A DNA stretch of 64,000 bases, taken from contig NZ_CP092190.1 of the NCBI RefSeq assembly GCF_022344005.1, forward strand, positions 2,495,001 through 2,559,000, written 5' to 3'. The notes beneath the pieces were generated by a model, which had not been told where the DNA came from, did no database searches, and saw nothing but the letters and a program-made list of their open reading frames with translations. Position numbers and translations under genes: made by a program. Each line of letters begins with the position of its first letter. Position 1 is the stretch's first letter. Below are positions 11,156 to 22,527 of this stretch, in pieces. The DNA comes from Deinococcus sp. KNUC1210 (GTDB lineage: Bacteria > Deinococcota > Deinococci > Deinococcales > Deinococcaceae).

Positions 11156-12051
11156 CGCAACCGACCAATCAGCGGCGCGGCATCATCCTGGCGGGCGGCT
11201 CCGGCACGCGGCTGTATCCGGCGACGCTCGCCGTCAGCAAGCAGTTGCTGCCCATCTACGACAAACCGATGATCTACTACCCGCTGACGACCCTGATGCT
11301 CGGCGGTATCCGCGAAATTCTGATCATCAGTACGCCTGAAGATACCCCTCGCTTCCGGCAACTGCTCGGCAACGGTTCGCAGTGGGGCCTGACACTTGAA
11401 TATGCTGTGCAGGACAAGCCCGAAGGGCTGGCGCAGGCATTTTTGATTGGAGAGGAGTTCGTTGCAGGCCATGACAGCGCCCTGATTCTGGGCGACAACA
11501 TCTTTTACGGAAACGACCTGTCGGACCTGATGGATGCGGCGGGCGAGAAGACCCGGGGTGCCACAGTTTTCGCGTATCAGGTGAGCGACCCTGAGCGCTA
11601 CGGTGTGGTGGAATTCGATGCATCGGGCAAGGCCATTTCTCTGGAAGAGAAACCTGCCGAACCAAAATCCGACTACGCTGTGACGGGGCTGTACTACTAC
11701 GATCAGCAGGTTGTCGATATCGTCAAGAGCATCCGGCCTTCGGCACGCGGCGAACTCGAAATCACCGATGTCAATATCCGTTATCTGAACGAAGGCCTGC
11801 TGGACGTACAGATGATGCGCCGGGGCTTTGCCTGGCTCGATACCGGCACGCACGAGAGCATGCTGGAAGCCAGCAGTTTTATCCAGACTATCGAGCACCG
11901 CCAGGGCCTCAAGGTGGCAGCTCCGGAAGAGATCGCCTGGCGCAATGGATGGATCAGCACCGAGCATCTGGTGGAACAGGCGCAGCGCCTCGCTAAAAAT
12001 CAGTATGGCAAGTATCTCCTAAAGATCAGCAAGGATGGCAGACACGCATGA
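11152..12051 (+). CDS. rmlA: Glucose-1-phosphate thymidylyltransferase
   Basis: The start is GTG 11152, overlapping the rmlB stop as GTGA; an upstream in-frame start at 11002 would lie inside rmlB. The 299-residue protein carries [22 protein letters not shown] (split here as the nucleotide loop and the K of the active site), [19 protein letters not shown] and [10 protein letters not shown], all conserved in RmlA. It makes dTDP-glucose from dTTP and glucose-1-phosphate, feeding rmlB. Confidence 0.95.
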   Translation: MTQPTNQRRGIILAGGSGTRLYPATLAVSKQLLPIYDKPMIYYPLTTLMLGGIREILIISTPEDTPRFRQLLGNGSQWGLTLEYAVQDKPEGLAQAFLIGEEFVAGHDSALILGDNIFYGNDLSDLMDAAGEKTRGATVFAYQVSDPERYGVVEFDASGKAISLEEKPAEPKSDYAVTGLYYYDQQVVDIVKSIRPSARGELEITDVNIRYLNEGLLDVQMMRRGFAWLDTGTHESMLEASSFIQTIEHRQGLKVAAPEEIAWRNGWISTEHLVEQAQRLAKNQYGKYLLKISKDGRHA

Positions 12052-12596
12052 CCGATATGAAAATTCAGCTTGCCCCCGAATACGCCGATATCCTGAAGTT
12101 TGAAGCGTATCCGGCCGCGCCGCAGATCGAAGGGGTGTGGTTTCATGCCCTGAAGAAGAACCGCAGCGAGAACGGCGCGTTTATGGAGTATCTGCGGATC
12201 GGGGAAGAGGGCGTTCAGGGCCTGCCGGGAACGTTGGTGCCGCGCCAGATCAGCGTGTCGTGGGCAGCCCCGAAGCGCGTCAACGCCTTTCACATCCACG
12301 TGAAAGAGGAACAGAACGAAATCTGGTGCGTGATCGGTGGACAGCTCATGATCTGGCTGGTGGACTGCCGCGCCGGAAGCCCAACGTTGGGCGTCAAACG
12401 CAAGCTGGTCTTCAGTGGCGAGCAGCCGATGATGGTCTACATTCCCAGCGGGGTTGCGCATGGCTATCAGGCAGGCGAGCAGGGTGCCACGCTGATCTAC
12501 AGCATGGACGCCCAGTTCAATATCGCTGACCCTAACGAGGGCCGCCTGCCCTGGAATCACTTCGGTGATGATCTGTGGGCCGAGGACATGGGGTGA
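12048..12596 (+). CDS. rmlC: dTDP-4-dehydrorhamnose 3,5-epimerase family protein
   Basis: This 182-residue cupin protein starts at ATG 12048 (ATGA overlap with rmlA). It shows [18 protein letters not shown], then the catalytic-His region FHIHVKEEQ and the metal-free cupin strand [22 protein letters not shown]. These match RmlC-like epimerases, although the usual PHAEQK active-site context is replaced by FHIHVKEEQ. That places it in a divergent subgroup. With rmlA, rmlB and the reductase downstream it completes a dTDP-deoxysugar pathway. Whether the product is exactly dTDP-L-rhamnose is inferred. Confidence 0.85.
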   Translation: MTDMKIQLAPEYADILKFEAYPAAPQIEGVWFHALKKNRSENGAFMEYLRIGEEGVQGLPGTLVPRQISVSWAAPKRVNAFHIHVKEEQNEIWCVIGGQLMIWLVDCRAGSPTLGVKRKLVFSGEQPMMVYIPSGVAHGYQAGEQGATLIYSMDAQFNIADPNEGRLPWNHFGDDLWAEDMG

Positions 12597-13309
12597 AGAT
12601 TCTTCTGACCGGCGGCAGCGGGCGACTGGGCACCGAGCTTCAGTCGCTCCTGAACGGCGTGGTAGCTCCCAGTTCGGCCGAGATGAATCTGACTGACGCC
12701 GCCAGCGTCCTGGCAATGGTGGAGCGTGAACAGCCACAGGTCATTGTGCATGCTGCCGCTTATACCAATGTGGGCGGAGCAGAGAAAGAACGGGCGAAGT
12801 GCTGGGCAGTGAACGTGGAAGGCACCCGGCACGTCGTGCAGGCTGCAAATGCAGTGGGCGCGAAGCTGGTTCACATCAGCACCGACTACGTGTTCAGCGG
12901 TGAGACGGGCAACTACCGCGAAGACGACACGCCCGGCCCGGTGGTCAACTACTATTCGCTGACCAAACTGGTCGCAGAAGAGGCCGCCCGCGCTGCACGG
13001 CAGCATCTGATCCTGCGCACCAGCTTCCGCCCACGCGAGTTCGCGTATCCGGTGGCCTTCAGCGACGTGTTTACCGGACAGGATTATGTAGACATCATCG
13101 CGCCAGAGATCGCGTTTGCGGTGCGGCATGCCCTGACTATCACGGATGAGGTGCTGCATATAGCCACCGAGCGTAAGAGCGTCTACGAGCTGGCAAAGCG
13201 CCGCAAACCCGACGTACAGGAGGGCACGCGGGCGCAGGCAGGTGTGACCCTTCCAGGCGACGTGAGTTTGAATACTGAGCGCTGGGAATCTTTGAAGCGG
13301 CGTGTTTAA
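12593..13309 (+). CDS. RmlD-like NAD(P)-dependent sugar-nucleotide reductase
   Basis: The start is GTG 12593, in a GTGA overlap with rmlC. The 238-residue Rossmann protein has [46 protein letters not shown] and YSLTKLVAEE (Y-x3-K), like dTDP-4-dehydrorhamnose reductase. It is about 50 residues shorter than typical RmlD; after ILRTSFRPREF it goes straight to a compact C-terminus. Position after rmlBAC supports reduction of the 4-keto sugar. A related keto-sugar reduction cannot be excluded. Confidence 0.8.
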   Translation: MKILLTGGSGRLGTELQSLLNGVVAPSSAEMNLTDAASVLAMVEREQPQVIVHAAAYTNVGGAEKERAKCWAVNVEGTRHVVQAANAVGAKLVHISTDYVFSGETGNYREDDTPGPVVNYYSLTKLVAEEAARAARQHLILRTSFRPREFAYPVAFSDVFTGQDYVDIIAPEIAFAVRHALTITDEVLHIATERKSVYELAKRRKPDVQEGTRAQAGVTLPGDVSLNTERWESLKRRV

Positions 13310-14219
13310 TCTTCCTGTTCAGAAAAATGACCTGACACGTGAAGTCCCGCCAGGACTGCTCCTGAAAGGCTTCTCAGAGCCTGTTTTTGATGGAGTTAAC
13401 TATTTTCGGCGGCTGGAGCCTGCTGGCGGGACATTGTCGTTTACTCTGACGCGCCCCGGGTACTTACAGCTGAACCTTCAGCCCTACAGCAATGAAACGT
13501 TCGAACTGGCTATCAAGTTAGACGGCAAGATTATCGCAGACTTGAGACCGATTGCCAAAGCATTTAGCACCTCGACCTTTGTAATCCCTGCGTCTTCTGG
13601 CACACACACTTTCGCAATATCGGCAAAGTGTGGACGACTTTCCTGCAAGTCTGATGCGATTTCAGTTTACTGGCTCAAGCTGGACCGCCTGACTTCGCCT
13701 GACCCAGTCAAACAGGTCGGCTGGCATGCCGTCGAGTGGCGGGGAGACGGAATAGATTCTCCACTCTCTGTGAGTGGAACCACCGATGTCCAATTCGATG
13801 GCATCAACCTATACCGTAAAATGACTGCCCCTGTAAAAATTCTTTGGAACAACAAGAGTGCGCTGTCGTTAAATTTCGAGACATTCACTCCCAAAACGCT
13901 GGCACATACGGTGCAGGTTAAGGGGGGTGGTAAAATAATTTATCGGAAAGACGTGGGTGGCGGCATCTTTTTTAACCATCAGGTCGATCTGAAAAAATAT
14001 CCAACCGTGCGTGAAATAACGGTAGAAGTTACCTGCAATCAGCAGATCTGTCAGAAAGCACAGCTGTACTTTCCACGGCTGGTCATCAGTACGGTGACCC
14101 CGGGTCAGGGTCCAGCAGCCAATTTGCCACTGACACTGATCCTGCTCGTTCTCCTGTTGGGAGTGTTCGGATGGTGGTTCAAACTGGTCGGGCGGTCCTC
14201 ACTCGGCAGAACTGCCTGA
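13302..14219 (+). CDS. Membrane-anchored protein with two related beta-rich domains, function unknown
   Basis: A 305-residue protein from GTG 13302, overlapping the reductase stop by eight bases. Two segments look like divergent copies: residues about 22-80 ([12 protein letters not shown] ... [10 protein letters not shown]) and about 155-220 ([12 protein letters not shown] ... [14 protein letters not shown]). Each is followed by a Cys-x-x-x-Cys ([18 protein letters not shown]). Residues about 270-295 form one membrane helix ([19 protein letters not shown]), with a short basic cytoplasmic tail. There is no clear signal peptide. I recognise no family. Its place at the end of the locus suggests a cell-surface or export-linked role. 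Confidence 0.7.
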   Translation: MFNLPVQKNDLTREVPPGLLLKGFSEPVFDGVNYFRRLEPAGGTLSFTLTRPGYLQLNLQPYSNETFELAIKLDGKIIADLRPIAKAFSTSTFVIPASSGTHTFAISAKCGRLSCKSDAISVYWLKLDRLTSPDPVKQVGWHAVEWRGDGIDSPLSVSGTTDVQFDGINLYRKMTAPVKILWNNKSALSLNFETFTPKTLAHTVQVKGGGKIIYRKDVGGGIFFNHQVDLKKYPTVREITVEVTCNQQICQKAQLYFPRLVISTVTPGQGPAANLPLTLILLVLLLGVFGWWFKLVGRSSLGRTA

Positions 14220-15359
14220 TACCGGACGAGAGGGTAGAAAGCTCATTCCGACCACCACCCACCAGATTTCGGCGAAATGGGTGTCTGGAACAGCAATCAC
14301 CACGTCGACGGTACCGATGGCAGTGAAGCCGAAGAGAATGGCGGCGCTGAAGACATCGCGGTTGCGAACTGTCAGGAAGATGGCGTAACCGTACACGGCG
14401 AGCAGGCCGAGGGTGCCCAGGAGGCCTGTTTCCATCAGCCAGTGCAGCACATTGTTGTGCGCGATCAGCCAGACGCCGTACAGCCGACTGGCCCACTGTG
14501 GACACTCGACTTTGTTGCGGGCCAGCGTAGGTGTGACCTGACAGCCGTCCTTGAACAGGTACGTCAGGTATGGGCCACCCTGATAGGGGCCGACACCGCC
14601 GATGGGGGAGGTCTGCCATGCCTCGTACGCGTCTTCCCATACGAATTCACGCCCAGTGGTCTGATCAGTCAGGAGCCGCTGGGCAGGTTTGAAGTGGCTG
14701 AGTGGCCCATAGACCGTGATGAGCGTCAGCGCTGCCAGTGTGGCGGCGATGATGAAGAACCCTCGCCGGGACAGTCGGAGCGCCGCCGCTGCCACGCTGC
14801 CCACCACCAATGCCAGCAGTGGTCCCCGACTCCCCGCCGCGATAAAGGTCGCGACTGCGAGAGCACCTGCCGGAATGCGCCACCACAGACTTCCACCGCG
14901 CCATAGGACCACGATCCAGAGAGCCACCACCGCGATCAGCCCCAGCGCCACGATGTAGTAATACGGATGCCCGAGCCGCGCCTGGACGCCCGCGAAGCCC
15001 TGCGTATACAGCGTGTAGCCCCAGGCGGTCGCGAAGATGATGAGTTCGCCCCACAGCAGCGGCCTGAGATTTCGGCTGTCGCGCAGATACACGCCCGCCG
15101 AGATCATCGCCAGGATGAACAGGGTACGGGCGGTGTTCAGGCCCAGCGAAAGCAGCGGCTGAGGGGTGAACAGCGAAGAAAGGAGCTGGGTGCTGGCAAA
15201 GAAAAACAGAATCCAGCGGGCGGTGAGCGGCAGGGTACGCAGCAGTTTGAGACTGCCGAACGCAGCCAGATAGAGCGGCGGAAACACTGGAACGCCCGCG
15301 ATCAGCCAGCTCACCCACTTCGGCGGTCTGAAGGAGGGGTCGTCGGCAGGTCGGGTCAC
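14199..15359 (-). CDS. O-antigen ligase / Wzy_C-type membrane protein
   Basis: About ten to twelve membrane helices over 386 residues, with a large periplasmic loop (about residues 225-300) containing [27 protein letters not shown] and the H-N-x-x-L-H-W motif ([14 protein letters not shown]), as in WaaL/O-antigen ligases. It runs opposite to the preceding locus and overlaps its last gene by 21 bases, tail to tail. GTG 15359 is preferred over GTG 15368, because TATAGT (15372-15367) lies seven bases upstream as a leaderless -10 element. It may attach or polymerise the polysaccharide made by the neighbouring locus; that link is inferred. Confidence 0.8.
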   Translation of the reverse strand: MTRPADDPSFRPPKWVSWLIAGVPVFPPLYLAAFGSLKLLRTLPLTARWILFFFASTQLLSSLFTPQPLLSLGLNTARTLFILAMISAGVYLRDSRNLRPLLWGELIIFATAWGYTLYTQGFAGVQARLGHPYYYIVALGLIAVVALWIVVLWRGGSLWWRIPAGALAVATFIAAGSRGPLLALVVGSVAAAALRLSRRGFFIIAATLAALTLITVYGPLSHFKPAQRLLTDQTTGREFVWEDAYEAWQTSPIGGVGPYQGGPYLTYLFKDGCQVTPTLARNKVECPQWASRLYGVWLIAHNNVLHWLMETGLLGTLGLLAVYGYAIFLTVRNRDVFSAAILFGFTAIGTVDVVIAVPDTHFAEIWWVVVGMSFLPSRPVSGSSAE

Positions 15360-15398
15360 GAGCGACACTATACCGATCCTGACATGAAGAACTCCCCT

Positions 15399-16874
15399 TC
15401 AGGGCATCAGCGGGTGCAGGCTTTTCCAGAGAGTGCGCCGGGTTGCCCAGGTTTCGTCGTTCGTGGCGCGGCTCTCCAGATCGAAGATCATCAGGGCAGG
15501 GTGGGCGGCGGTGGCTGGCTCCCAGTCCGCGCCCGGGTATCCCGACTGCACGAACGTCGTCCAGGCCCGCTGCATCCGACCTGCCAGGGCCGCGCGGCCT
15601 GCCGGGTTCCCGCCCCGGAAGGTGGCCGAGGCGCTTCCCATCGGGTTGGGCCACAGGAACAGCAGTTCCGCACCGTGGGCCGCTCCCAGGCCGAAAAGCC
15701 GGGTGCCCCAGTCGAAGCGGTAGCGCCAGGTGGGAGCGCTGCGCCTGGAAACGAAATGGTCGTTCGGAACGTGAAAGAACAGATCGGTGCCGAACTGGGT
15801 CAGTCCGGCGGGGGTGTCGGGGTATGCGCTCAGCAGCCGCAGGACATCTTCCGGGGTGGCCCACTGTTCGAGGAGATTCGCCAGCAGCGTGCGGTCGGTG
15901 CGCGGAAAGATGCGGTCGGGCAGGCGCACGAAGATAGAGTATTCCTCGCGGTTCGCGCCGATCAGGAGAGGCACGTCGGCACTGGGAGCGCTCAGCAACT
16001 CCTCGATGGTGCCGGGCAGCCACTCACCGTCCAGATACGGGCGAGAGTTGAAGCGCCGTGCCCGCACGCGCTCCAGCGTATGCAGGGCCGCCACGAACGC
16101 CTGTGGGGGCAGCGTCCAGAGCGAGTTCAGATTCTCGCGGCGAATGCCCAGTGCATTGGCGTAGGCGTGCGCTGTCTCCACGCTGTTTTCCCAGGTGCCG
16201 ACCTGATTGAGCGCCCCACTCTGCATGATTGCCCCACTCATCAGGTGTCGGGTGCGCTCGCCTGTAAGCAGCAGGGCCACCGCCACCGATCCCGCCGACT
16301 GCCCAGCGATGGTGATGCGCTGGGGGTCGCCCCCGAAGGCCTCGATGTTGGCATGCACCCAGTGCAGCGCTGCTGCCTGATCCTGAAAGCCCGCGTTGTG
16401 CGTAAAGCGTTCGTCGTCGTACAGACCGCCGAAATTGGCATAGCCCAGCGGTCCCAGTCTGGAATTGACCGTCACCACGATCATCTGTCCGTTGGCTGCC
16501 AGCTGCGAGCCGTCGTAGAGTCGCCCGCTTCCCGCCCGGAACGCCCCGCCGTGCAGCCAGAACAGCACCGGCAACCCACGCACGTCGGTCACACCGGTCG
16601 GTGCCCAGATGTTCAGCACCAGGCTGCCTTCCGCTGACGGCGTGAGCGTGACCGACGGATCGAGCGGTTGCAGCACATCTGGCCCAAACCGTGTGGCATC
16701 GCGCACGCCGCTCCAGCCAGGGTGCGGCTGCGGTCCCCGGAAGCGCAGCGGCCCGGCGGCGGTCTGGGCGTAGGGCAGCCCCAGCCACGCGGTACTGGCT
16801 CCCATCGCCCGGCCTCTGACCCAGCCGCTCGCCGTTTCGCGCAGCCGTGGGTCGGACAGGGCCTCGGGCGTCAC
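15399..16874 (-). CDS. Carboxylesterase, type B family
   Basis: A 491-residue alpha/beta hydrolase. It has the oxyanion loop [15 protein letters not shown] near residue 110, the nucleophile elbow IAGQSAGS near residue 195, an acidic residue region and a His near the end ([15 protein letters not shown]). N-terminal [12 protein letters not shown] and [10 protein letters not shown] are typical of para-nitrobenzyl-esterase-like proteins. No signal peptide is visible, so it is probably cytoplasmic. Start GTG 16874 has TAGACT (16886-16881) exactly six bases upstream. The natural substrate is unknown. Confidence 0.9.
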   Translation of the reverse strand: MTPEALSDPRLRETASGWVRGRAMGASTAWLGLPYAQTAAGPLRFRGPQPHPGWSGVRDATRFGPDVLQPLDPSVTLTPSAEGSLVLNIWAPTGVTDVRGLPVLFWLHGGAFRAGSGRLYDGSQLAANGQMIVVTVNSRLGPLGYANFGGLYDDERFTHNAGFQDQAAALHWVHANIEAFGGDPQRITIAGQSAGSVAVALLLTGERTRHLMSGAIMQSGALNQVGTWENSVETAHAYANALGIRRENLNSLWTLPPQAFVAALHTLERVRARRFNSRPYLDGEWLPGTIEELLSAPSADVPLLIGANREEYSIFVRLPDRIFPRTDRTLLANLLEQWATPEDVLRLLSAYPDTPAGLTQFGTDLFFHVPNDHFVSRRSAPTWRYRFDWGTRLFGLGAAHGAELLFLWPNPMGSASATFRGGNPAGRAALAGRMQRAWTTFVQSGYPGADWEPATAAHPALMIFDLESRATNDETWATRRTLWKSLHPLMP

Positions 16875-16911
16875 CGCACCAGTCTAGCGGCCCTGAGCTA
16901 CACTCACCGCC

Positions 16912-16962
16912 ATGCCCTTTCTTCACCTTTGCGCGCTGCTGCCTGTGAACGTATGCGTCTGA
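16912..16962 (+). CDS. Possible 16-codon leader ORF before the deacetylase-like gene
   Basis: ATG 16912 follows a TACACT -10 element (16899-16904) by seven bases and encodes a 16-residue hydrophobic peptide (MPFLHLCALLPVNVCV). Its stop at 16960-16962 overlaps the ATG 16953 of the next gene in another frame. The leaderless spacing suggests it is translated and could couple initiation. Alternatively a small indel has split it from the main protein. Confidence 0.35.
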   Translation: MPFLHLCALLPVNVCV

Positions 16963-18143
16963 GTCGCCCGCTCGGCTGGCTGGGGCTGGGGGCGCTGGCA
17001 GCCTGGGGTCTGCCCACGCTGCTGTTTCAGGGAGTGGGGCTGGGCGTTCTCCGTACCGCCCGCAGCGCTCGCCCACAGGCCGCCCTGAGCTTCGGCGGTG
17101 GCCCCGATCCGCTCGTCACGCCGCTGCTGCTGGCTGCCCTGAAGGCCGCAGATGTCCGGGCGACGTTCTTCGTATCGGGAAGCGAGGTCCAGCAGAATTC
17201 AGACCTGCTGGCCCAGATACGTGCGGCAGGGCACCAGATCGAACTCGGTGCCGGACGCTCTGGATGGCTGTCGGCGGGAGCGCTGAGCCGTGCCCGCCTT
17301 GAGCTTGCAGCGGGGGGCACGGCGGTGCAGTCGCTGCTTCTGCCACGGGGAGCGGTCGGCTGGCCCGTGCTGCTGGCGGCGAGGCGTGCGGGGCTGACAC
17401 CTGCTTCCGGCACCGTCGAGGTGCGGCACGCTTCCGATCAGCGTGAGCGGATCCGGCGATTTCTGCGCCCCGGCGGCATCGTGCTGCTGGCAGGGGAGGG
17501 GATGCAGGGAGCCGCCGCCGCCCGGATGCTGCCAGAGCTGCTGAGCGACCTGACCGCCCGTGGATACAGCCTGCTGCCGGTGAACGAACTGGTGGGCCTG
17601 CGTCCGGACGGCTGGCGCGACGTGCCCCCCAAGCTGATTCAGCTCGTCGATCTGGCCTACGACCGGCTGGGCCGCATCCGGCGAATCGGAGGACATGCCA
17701 GCAGCCTGTTTCGGGTGGGTGTCGCACCGTATCCACTGCCGTCAAGCACGCTCAGGGGCGGCGAGCGAATCGAACACGGCGCGTCTCTCGTCGAATTTCA
17801 CCTCGACAGCGCCCGGCTGGTGCAGCTGGCCGAGCGTCCGGTGGCGGGCCGACACGTGGTCAAACACTCGCTGCACGATCTGGCGGAAGCGGTCAGAGAC
17901 GACCCGGCATGGCAGCAGCTTCCCGCCGTCTTCAGCATCAGCATCTTTTCGGACGTGCTGCGAATCTACGGCTTCGAAACGGTCGAACTGCCAGACCGCA
18001 TGCGGCGACGCCTGACCTGGTGGTCACGCACGCTGCGGCGGGCCTACGGCGTCTCTGACCTGAATTCCGAGCATATTCCCAAGCTGGCGGTCATCTCGCG
18101 TCAGGAACTGATCCGGCGTTTCGGCGTGCGGCCCGGTCGCTGA
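16953..18143 (+). CDS. Polysaccharide-deacetylase-like protein lacking catalytic residues
   Basis: The start is ATG 16953, giving 396 residues with an N-terminal membrane helix (GWLGLGALAAWGLPTLLF). Residues about 45-230 follow the NodB fold (ALSFGGGPDPLVTPLLLAAL, then VRATFFVSGSEV and AAGHQIELGAGRSGWLS). The two Asp of the family TFDDGPD motif are Gly here, and the H-S-x-x-H metal ligands are absent. Residues about 230-390 form a second conserved domain (LVDLAYDRLGRIRRIG; GERIEHGASLVEFHLDSARL) of unknown function, resembling the YkoP-type C-terminal domains attached to some deacetylases. Deacetylase activity is therefore unlikely. It is transcribed divergently from the esterase. Confidence 0.7.
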   Translation: MRLSRPLGWLGLGALAAWGLPTLLFQGVGLGVLRTARSARPQAALSFGGGPDPLVTPLLLAALKAADVRATFFVSGSEVQQNSDLLAQIRAAGHQIELGAGRSGWLSAGALSRARLELAAGGTAVQSLLLPRGAVGWPVLLAARRAGLTPASGTVEVRHASDQRERIRRFLRPGGIVLLAGEGMQGAAAARMLPELLSDLTARGYSLLPVNELVGLRPDGWRDVPPKLIQLVDLAYDRLGRIRRIGGHASSLFRVGVAPYPLPSSTLRGGERIEHGASLVEFHLDSARLVQLAERPVAGRHVVKHSLHDLAEAVRDDPAWQQLPAVFSISIFSDVLRIYGFETVELPDRMRRRLTWWSRTLRRAYGVSDLNSEHIPKLAVISRQELIRRFGVRPGR

Positions 18144-18152
18144 AGGGCTGCT

Positions 18153-19277
18153 CTAGTCGTTGGCCTCGGCGCTGCGTTTCCGGGCACCCTGCCGCGCCTC
18201 GCGGAAAGCGTTCCAGCGCTTCAGATCGGCCACGCCTTCATCCAGAATCGCCTCGGCCTGGGGCAGCAGCGAAACGCGGGTGCTGAGGTTGCTCTGCACG
18301 ATGCCTTCCAGGTCGTCGAGGTTGTACAGGTGCGCCCCCGGCACATCTGCGATGGCCGGATCGAGGATGCGCGGCACCGAGATATCGATCAGGAACATCG
18401 GGGCGACGCGCCCGCGCAGCGCGTCCTGCACGCCCTGAGGTTTCAGCACGTAATGTGGCGCACCGCTCGACGCAATGACCACGTCGGCTTCCGGCAGCAG
18501 CGTATGCAGCATCTCGGAGGCGCAGGCGCGGCCTCCCACCTTTTCGGCCAGCAGGCGGGCGCGTTCCTCGGTGCGGTTCACCACGATCACGTCTTTCACG
18601 CCCGCTGCCCGCAGATGCGTCAGCGTCAGCTCGGCGGTCTCGCCCGCCCCCACGATCAGCGCGGTACGCCCTTCCAGACTGCCGAAGATGCCGCGTGCCA
18701 GCTCGACGGCGGCGCTCGACACGCTCACGACGTTGTCGTTCAGACCCGTTTCGTGACGCACCCGTTTGCCGGTCGCCAGTGCGCCCTGGGCCGCCTTGTT
18801 CAGCAGCGCCGCCGTGTCGCCGCGCCCGCTGGCATCCTGCCAGGCCCGTTTGACCTGACCCTGAATCTGGGTTTCGCCCAGCACCAGGCTGTCGAGGCCC
18901 GCTGCCACCCGGTACAGGTGATCGGCGGCCTGCACCCCCTGATACACGTACAGATGCTGGCGCAGCGCATGCCCCCATGCTCCCTCGAAGGCGCTCAGCG
19001 GGTCGCCCTGCACGCCTGCCAGATACACCTCGGTGCGGTTGCAGGTCGAGAGCAGCATCACCTCGTGGGCATGCTGGCGCAGATGGCCCAGCAGGGCTTC
19101 CTGCTCGCCCTCGCGCACGGCGGCTCGCTCGCGCACGTTCAGCGGCGCGGTCTTGTGGTTCAGCCCGACCACTGCCAGATCGAGCGTCTGTGCAGGTGCG
19201 GGCTGTTCAGGGCGCAGGCGCAGGGCTGTCGGGCAGGTGGCAGTCAGGGCCACAGGACGCTGGAGCGCGGCGGTCAC
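18153..19277 (-). CDS. hemA: Glutamyl-tRNA reductase
   Basis: A 374-residue protein, starting GTG 19277 and overlapping the upstream gene's stop (GTGA). The N-terminal catalytic domain has [15 protein letters not shown] and the nucleophilic Cys in [27 protein letters not shown] is the substrate-site motif. A Rossmann domain ([11 protein letters not shown]) and a helical dimerisation domain follow. It reduces glutamyl-tRNA to glutamate-1-semialdehyde, the first step of tetrapyrrole synthesis in the C5 pathway. It clusters here with siroheme genes. Confidence 0.95.
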   Translation of the reverse strand: MTAALQRPVALTATCPTALRLRPEQPAPAQTLDLAVVGLNHKTAPLNVRERAAVREGEQEALLGHLRQHAHEVMLLSTCNRTEVYLAGVQGDPLSAFEGAWGHALRQHLYVYQGVQAADHLYRVAAGLDSLVLGETQIQGQVKRAWQDASGRGDTAALLNKAAQGALATGKRVRHETGLNDNVVSVSSAAVELARGIFGSLEGRTALIVGAGETAELTLTHLRAAGVKDVIVVNRTEERARLLAEKVGGRACASEMLHTLLPEADVVIASSGAPHYVLKPQGVQDALRGRVAPMFLIDISVPRILDPAIADVPGAHLYNLDDLEGIVQSNLSTRVSLLPQAEAILDEGVADLKRWNAFREARQGARKRSAEAND

Positions 19278-19852
19278 GCGCTCAGCTCCTGTGCGTCGGC
19301 TTCCAGCAGAAAGTGACGGCGGATATCGGTGCGGAGGTGCTTCAGCGCCGTTTCACGCTCCGCCCCGTTCAGCCGCAGCGCCGCGCTCCGGCGATCCATC
19401 CAGGCGTCCAGCGGCAGGGTGTCTGGCAGGGCCGTTTCCAGTCGCTCGGTCAGGGCCTGCGCCAGCATCGGCAGTTCGCGGCCCGTATTGACGGCGATCT
19501 GCACGCTGCCGCGCCCGATGACGGCGGGAAAGCGCAGGTTGCCCAGTGCCGCGTTTCCAGCGTGACCCACCAGCAGCCCACGTTTCAGGGCGTCGGCCGT
19601 CACGCGGTCGTTGATGTCGGGATTGTCGGTGCAGGCCAGAACCAGCCGTGCGCCCTCCAGGTCGGTTTCCAGATAAGGCCGCTCGATCACTGCCACATCC
19701 TGCGCCCGCACGCCCGGCGAAATGGCGGGCGCGATCACGGTCACGCGGAGGCCAGCGTGCAGCAGGGTGCCGATCCGCCGCGCCGCCACCACTCCGCCGC
19801 CCACCACCACCGCCTGCGCGTCCTGAAAGTTCAAAAAGGCCGCCAGCAACAT
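19274..19852 (-). CDS. Precorrin-2 dehydrogenase / siroheme synthase N-terminal-type protein
   Basis: The start is ATG 19852: TATACT (19864-19859) lies exactly six bases upstream, ruling out the ATG at 19873. The 192-residue protein has the NAD-binding [15 protein letters not shown] at the N-terminus, [15 protein letters not shown] and [18 protein letters not shown], matching CysG N-terminal/Met8-type proteins. It oxidises precorrin-2 to sirohydrochlorin (and may chelate iron). It sits between cobA-hemD and hemA on the same strand. Confidence 0.88.
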   Translation of the reverse strand: MLLAAFLNFQDAQAVVVGGGVVAARRIGTLLHAGLRVTVIAPAISPGVRAQDVAVIERPYLETDLEGARLVLACTDNPDINDRVTADALKRGLLVGHAGNAALGNLRFPAVIGRGSVQIAVNTGRELPMLAQALTERLETALPDTLPLDAWMDRRSAALRLNGAERETALKHLRTDIRRHFLLEADAQELSA

Positions 19853-19930
19853 GCAGGAAGTATACCGGGCCACCCCTGTACGGGCCAGGCGGAACGTCCC
19901 CCTTCTGATGAGAAAAAGGGTGGAAAGATC

Positions 19931-20344
19931 TTAGGGATGATTTCTGAAGTCTTCGATGCCGAGTCGGCCCAGATATTTGATGCTGCTGGCTGCCTGGGCC
20001 TGAAAGCCCTGAAGAACGGCATTGAACTGAGCGGAGGGCTTGTGGACGTTCACGGCGACGACATACCGGCCCTGTTCCAGAGGGAAGGTATATTCGTTGA
20101 TCTCGGACTGTTCGTTGTTGATCGCGCGCGAGGTATGCGTGAGCCAGCTTTTCACGCCGTGCCCGGTGTCGTCGAAAGCCCGCGCTCCGGCTTCACCCGT
20201 GAAGACCTTGACCGTCTGAGGCGAGATTTCTGCGACCGACAGCGCGTTCAGCAGTGCCTGAACGTCTTCGGCACCCTGGAGGACGCCCAGCATGTGATCT
20301 TGAGGATAGGAGGTGAAGTGCTGTTCGTTGGGTGTGATGTTCAT
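19931..20344 (-). CDS. Small conserved protein of unknown function
   Basis: A 137-residue soluble protein with a good Shine-Dalgarno sequence (GGAGAA seven bases before ATG 20344). No signal peptide or membrane segment. It is alpha/beta in appearance, with a central GARAFDDTGHGVKSWLTH and a C-terminal FNAVLQGFQAQAASSIKYLG. The fold could be of the YflT/heat-stress type (a glycine-rich GHG stretch in the middle), but I cannot name the family with confidence. It lies within the tetrapyrrole gene group but has its own spacing on both sides. Confidence 0.7.
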   Translation of the reverse strand: MNITPNEQHFTSYPQDHMLGVLQGAEDVQALLNALSVAEISPQTVKVFTGEAGARAFDDTGHGVKSWLTHTSRAINNEQSEINEYTFPLEQGRYVVAVNVHKPSAQFNAVLQGFQAQAASSIKYLGRLGIEDFRNHP

Positions 20345-20438
20345 GAGTTCTCCAGTTCCGCTTTGAGCGCTGCCGGTTCGGCTCTCGCGCCCTTCATGGA
20401 AGCTGAAGAGAATTTAACACTTTCTTCACCTGGGGGTC

Positions 20439-21920
<1,482 letters not shown>

Positions 21921-22082
21921 GGCTACAGGCTACGGCAGCCGGGGCGGGATTTTGGGGAAGCGGCAGATGGGGAAAGCTTGTGGCTTGCCCCGTGTGGTGC
22001 TGTTTCTGCACGTCACCTTGCTTCGGTCAGCTCGCTGGACTGTTTTCGCACGCCATTCGCTGCTCTCGGGGAGCCGTGTTTC

Positions 22083-22511
22083 CTAATGCCCCATGTCCAT
22101 TCCGCCGCCCCCGCCCACATCGGCGCGAACGGTCCAGACGAGTTTGAAGGGAGTGAAGGTCGCGCCCGGCTTCGGGCTGCCTGCCAGCACCAGGGTGTAC
22201 GCGCCCGGTCTGGTAAACGTCAGTGTACTGGTCAGTTCGTTCTTGGCCTGCACCAGTTTTGGCGTCAGCAGGGGTTTGACGCCCGCTTTCACGCTTCCGG
22301 CATACACGCTCAGGGTGCAGCTGCACTGAGACAGTGCAATCGGCCTGCCGCCCTTCTGATTCAGCTCGAAATACACGCCGTTCGCCTTGCCCACCGCCGG
22401 GGCGTCGTCGGGTTCGATGTGCATCAGGGCGCCCACATTGCCGTCACGGGCGAGTTCGTGGGCCAGAGCCGGAGAAACGGTCAGGAGTACGGTGATCAGG
22501 AATGTTTTCAT
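22083..22511 (-). CDS. Secreted protein in a putative copper cluster
   Basis: A 142-residue protein with a signal peptide (MKTFLITVLLTVSPALAHE, cleavage probably after ALA, leaving N-terminal HE). It has a CxC (SQCSCTLSVY), a beta-rich body (TSTLTFTRPGAYTLVLAG) and a GGGGGMDMGH tail rich in Met and His. Start ATG 22511 has AAGGAC upstream. It follows the MsrQ-like gene by sixteen bases. Metal-ligand residues at both ends plus YcnI nearby suggest a periplasmic metal-handling protein; no family is recognised. Confidence 0.7.
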   Translation of the reverse strand: MKTFLITVLLTVSPALAHELARDGNVGALMHIEPDDAPAVGKANGVYFELNQKGGRPIALSQCSCTLSVYAGSVKAGVKPLLTPKLVQAKNELTSTLTFTRPGAYTLVLAGSPKPGATFTPFKLVWTVRADVGGGGGMDMGH

Positions 22512-22527
22512 AGGAAGTCCTTTGAAC

